A program made the translations under genes and the position numbers. A stretch of 45,480 bases of DNA, from contig NZ_HF954558.1 in assembly GCF_000455225.1 (NCBI RefSeq), positions 34,023-79,502 on the forward strand, given 5' to 3'. Shown one piece after another: positions 45,407-45,480 of this stretch. A model generated the notes under the pieces. It was not told where the DNA came from and did no database searches. It worked only from the letters and a program-made list of their open reading frames with translations. How positions within the stretch are numbered: the first letter of the stretch is position 1; each line of letters begins with the position of its first letter. The stretch comes from Megasphaera massiliensis (lineage in GTDB: Bacteria > Bacillota > Negativicutes > Veillonellales > Megasphaeraceae).

Positions 45407-45480
45407 TTAGCCTTCGATTTCGGAAACGACGCCGGCACCAACGGTACGGCCGCCTTCACGAATAGCGAAGCGGAGACCAG
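45407..45480 (-). CDS. tuf: elongation factor Tu, C-terminal end (partial)
   Basis: The last 23 residues plus the stop: LRFAIREGGRTVGAGVVSEI, then EG. This is the conserved C-terminus of EF-Tu domain 3. The gene runs off the window on its 5' side. It has its own terminator, so it is probably the last gene of a str-type operon (rpsL-rpsG-fusA-tuf) lying outside. Confidence 0.93.
   Translation of the reverse strand, partial: GLRFAIREGGRTVGAGVVSEIEG

Overview
The window looks like the chromosome of a moderately GC-rich low-branching Firmicute with a diderm relative profile, most likely a Negativicute of the Veillonellaceae/Megasphaera type. The basis is the S10-spc-alpha ribosomal cluster order with map/KOW/infA, strong AGGAGG ribosome sites, T-box and SAM-I leaders, and the general character of the proteins. 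The lineage is an inference from remembered sequences; no search was run. Almost everything is transcribed from the minus strand; only metQ and metF lie on the plus strand.

Layout. Positions 59-3617 (minus) hold an energy-coupling-factor (ECF) transporter operon: ATPase, EcfT, a fused membrane-domain/ATPase protein and a GDSL hydrolase, all behind a T-box leader whose specifier codon reads UGG (tryptophan). A divergent SAM-I riboswitch (4115-4250) controls a MetQ lipoprotein gene, followed by metF. From 6160 to 12430 (minus) there is an ornithine decarboxylase gene with its own promoter, and upstream of it the arginine operon argC - argJ-like - argB - argD, whose consensus promoter is overlapped by two ArgR boxes. 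The argJ-like gene is short and lacks the catalytic threonine. Positions 12485-13884 encode a small secreted protein and an S66 peptidase with a problematic start codon.

Pyrimidine synthesis is split: pyrB-pyrC-carA-carB (14044-20527) behind a PyrR-type attenuator, and pyrF-pyrE plus a membrane protein (25249-27516). Between them lie a small secreted stalk-domain protein and a type IV McrBC restriction system (21374-24848). Its mcrB gene is broken into two frames at a run of five T residues. Positions 27597-30295 hold an SDR epimerase, an HD-domain protein, an MTH1-like Nudix hydrolase and a DUF3783 protein.

From 30397 to 45103 runs an essentially complete ribosomal protein supercluster (rpsJ to rplQ, with secY, adk, map, infA, rpoA). 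It lacks rpsD between rpsK and rpoA and carries the long zinc-free form of rpsN. The window ends in the 3' end of tuf.

The best candidates for something unusual are the degenerate ArgJ-like protein held in the arginine operon, the tryptophan T-box controlling an ECF system with a fused membrane/ATPase subunit, the tandem PyrR-type loops, the mcrB frameshift, and the apparent TAACG (instead of TAATG) start of the S66 peptidase. No wholly new multi-gene system could be demonstrated.
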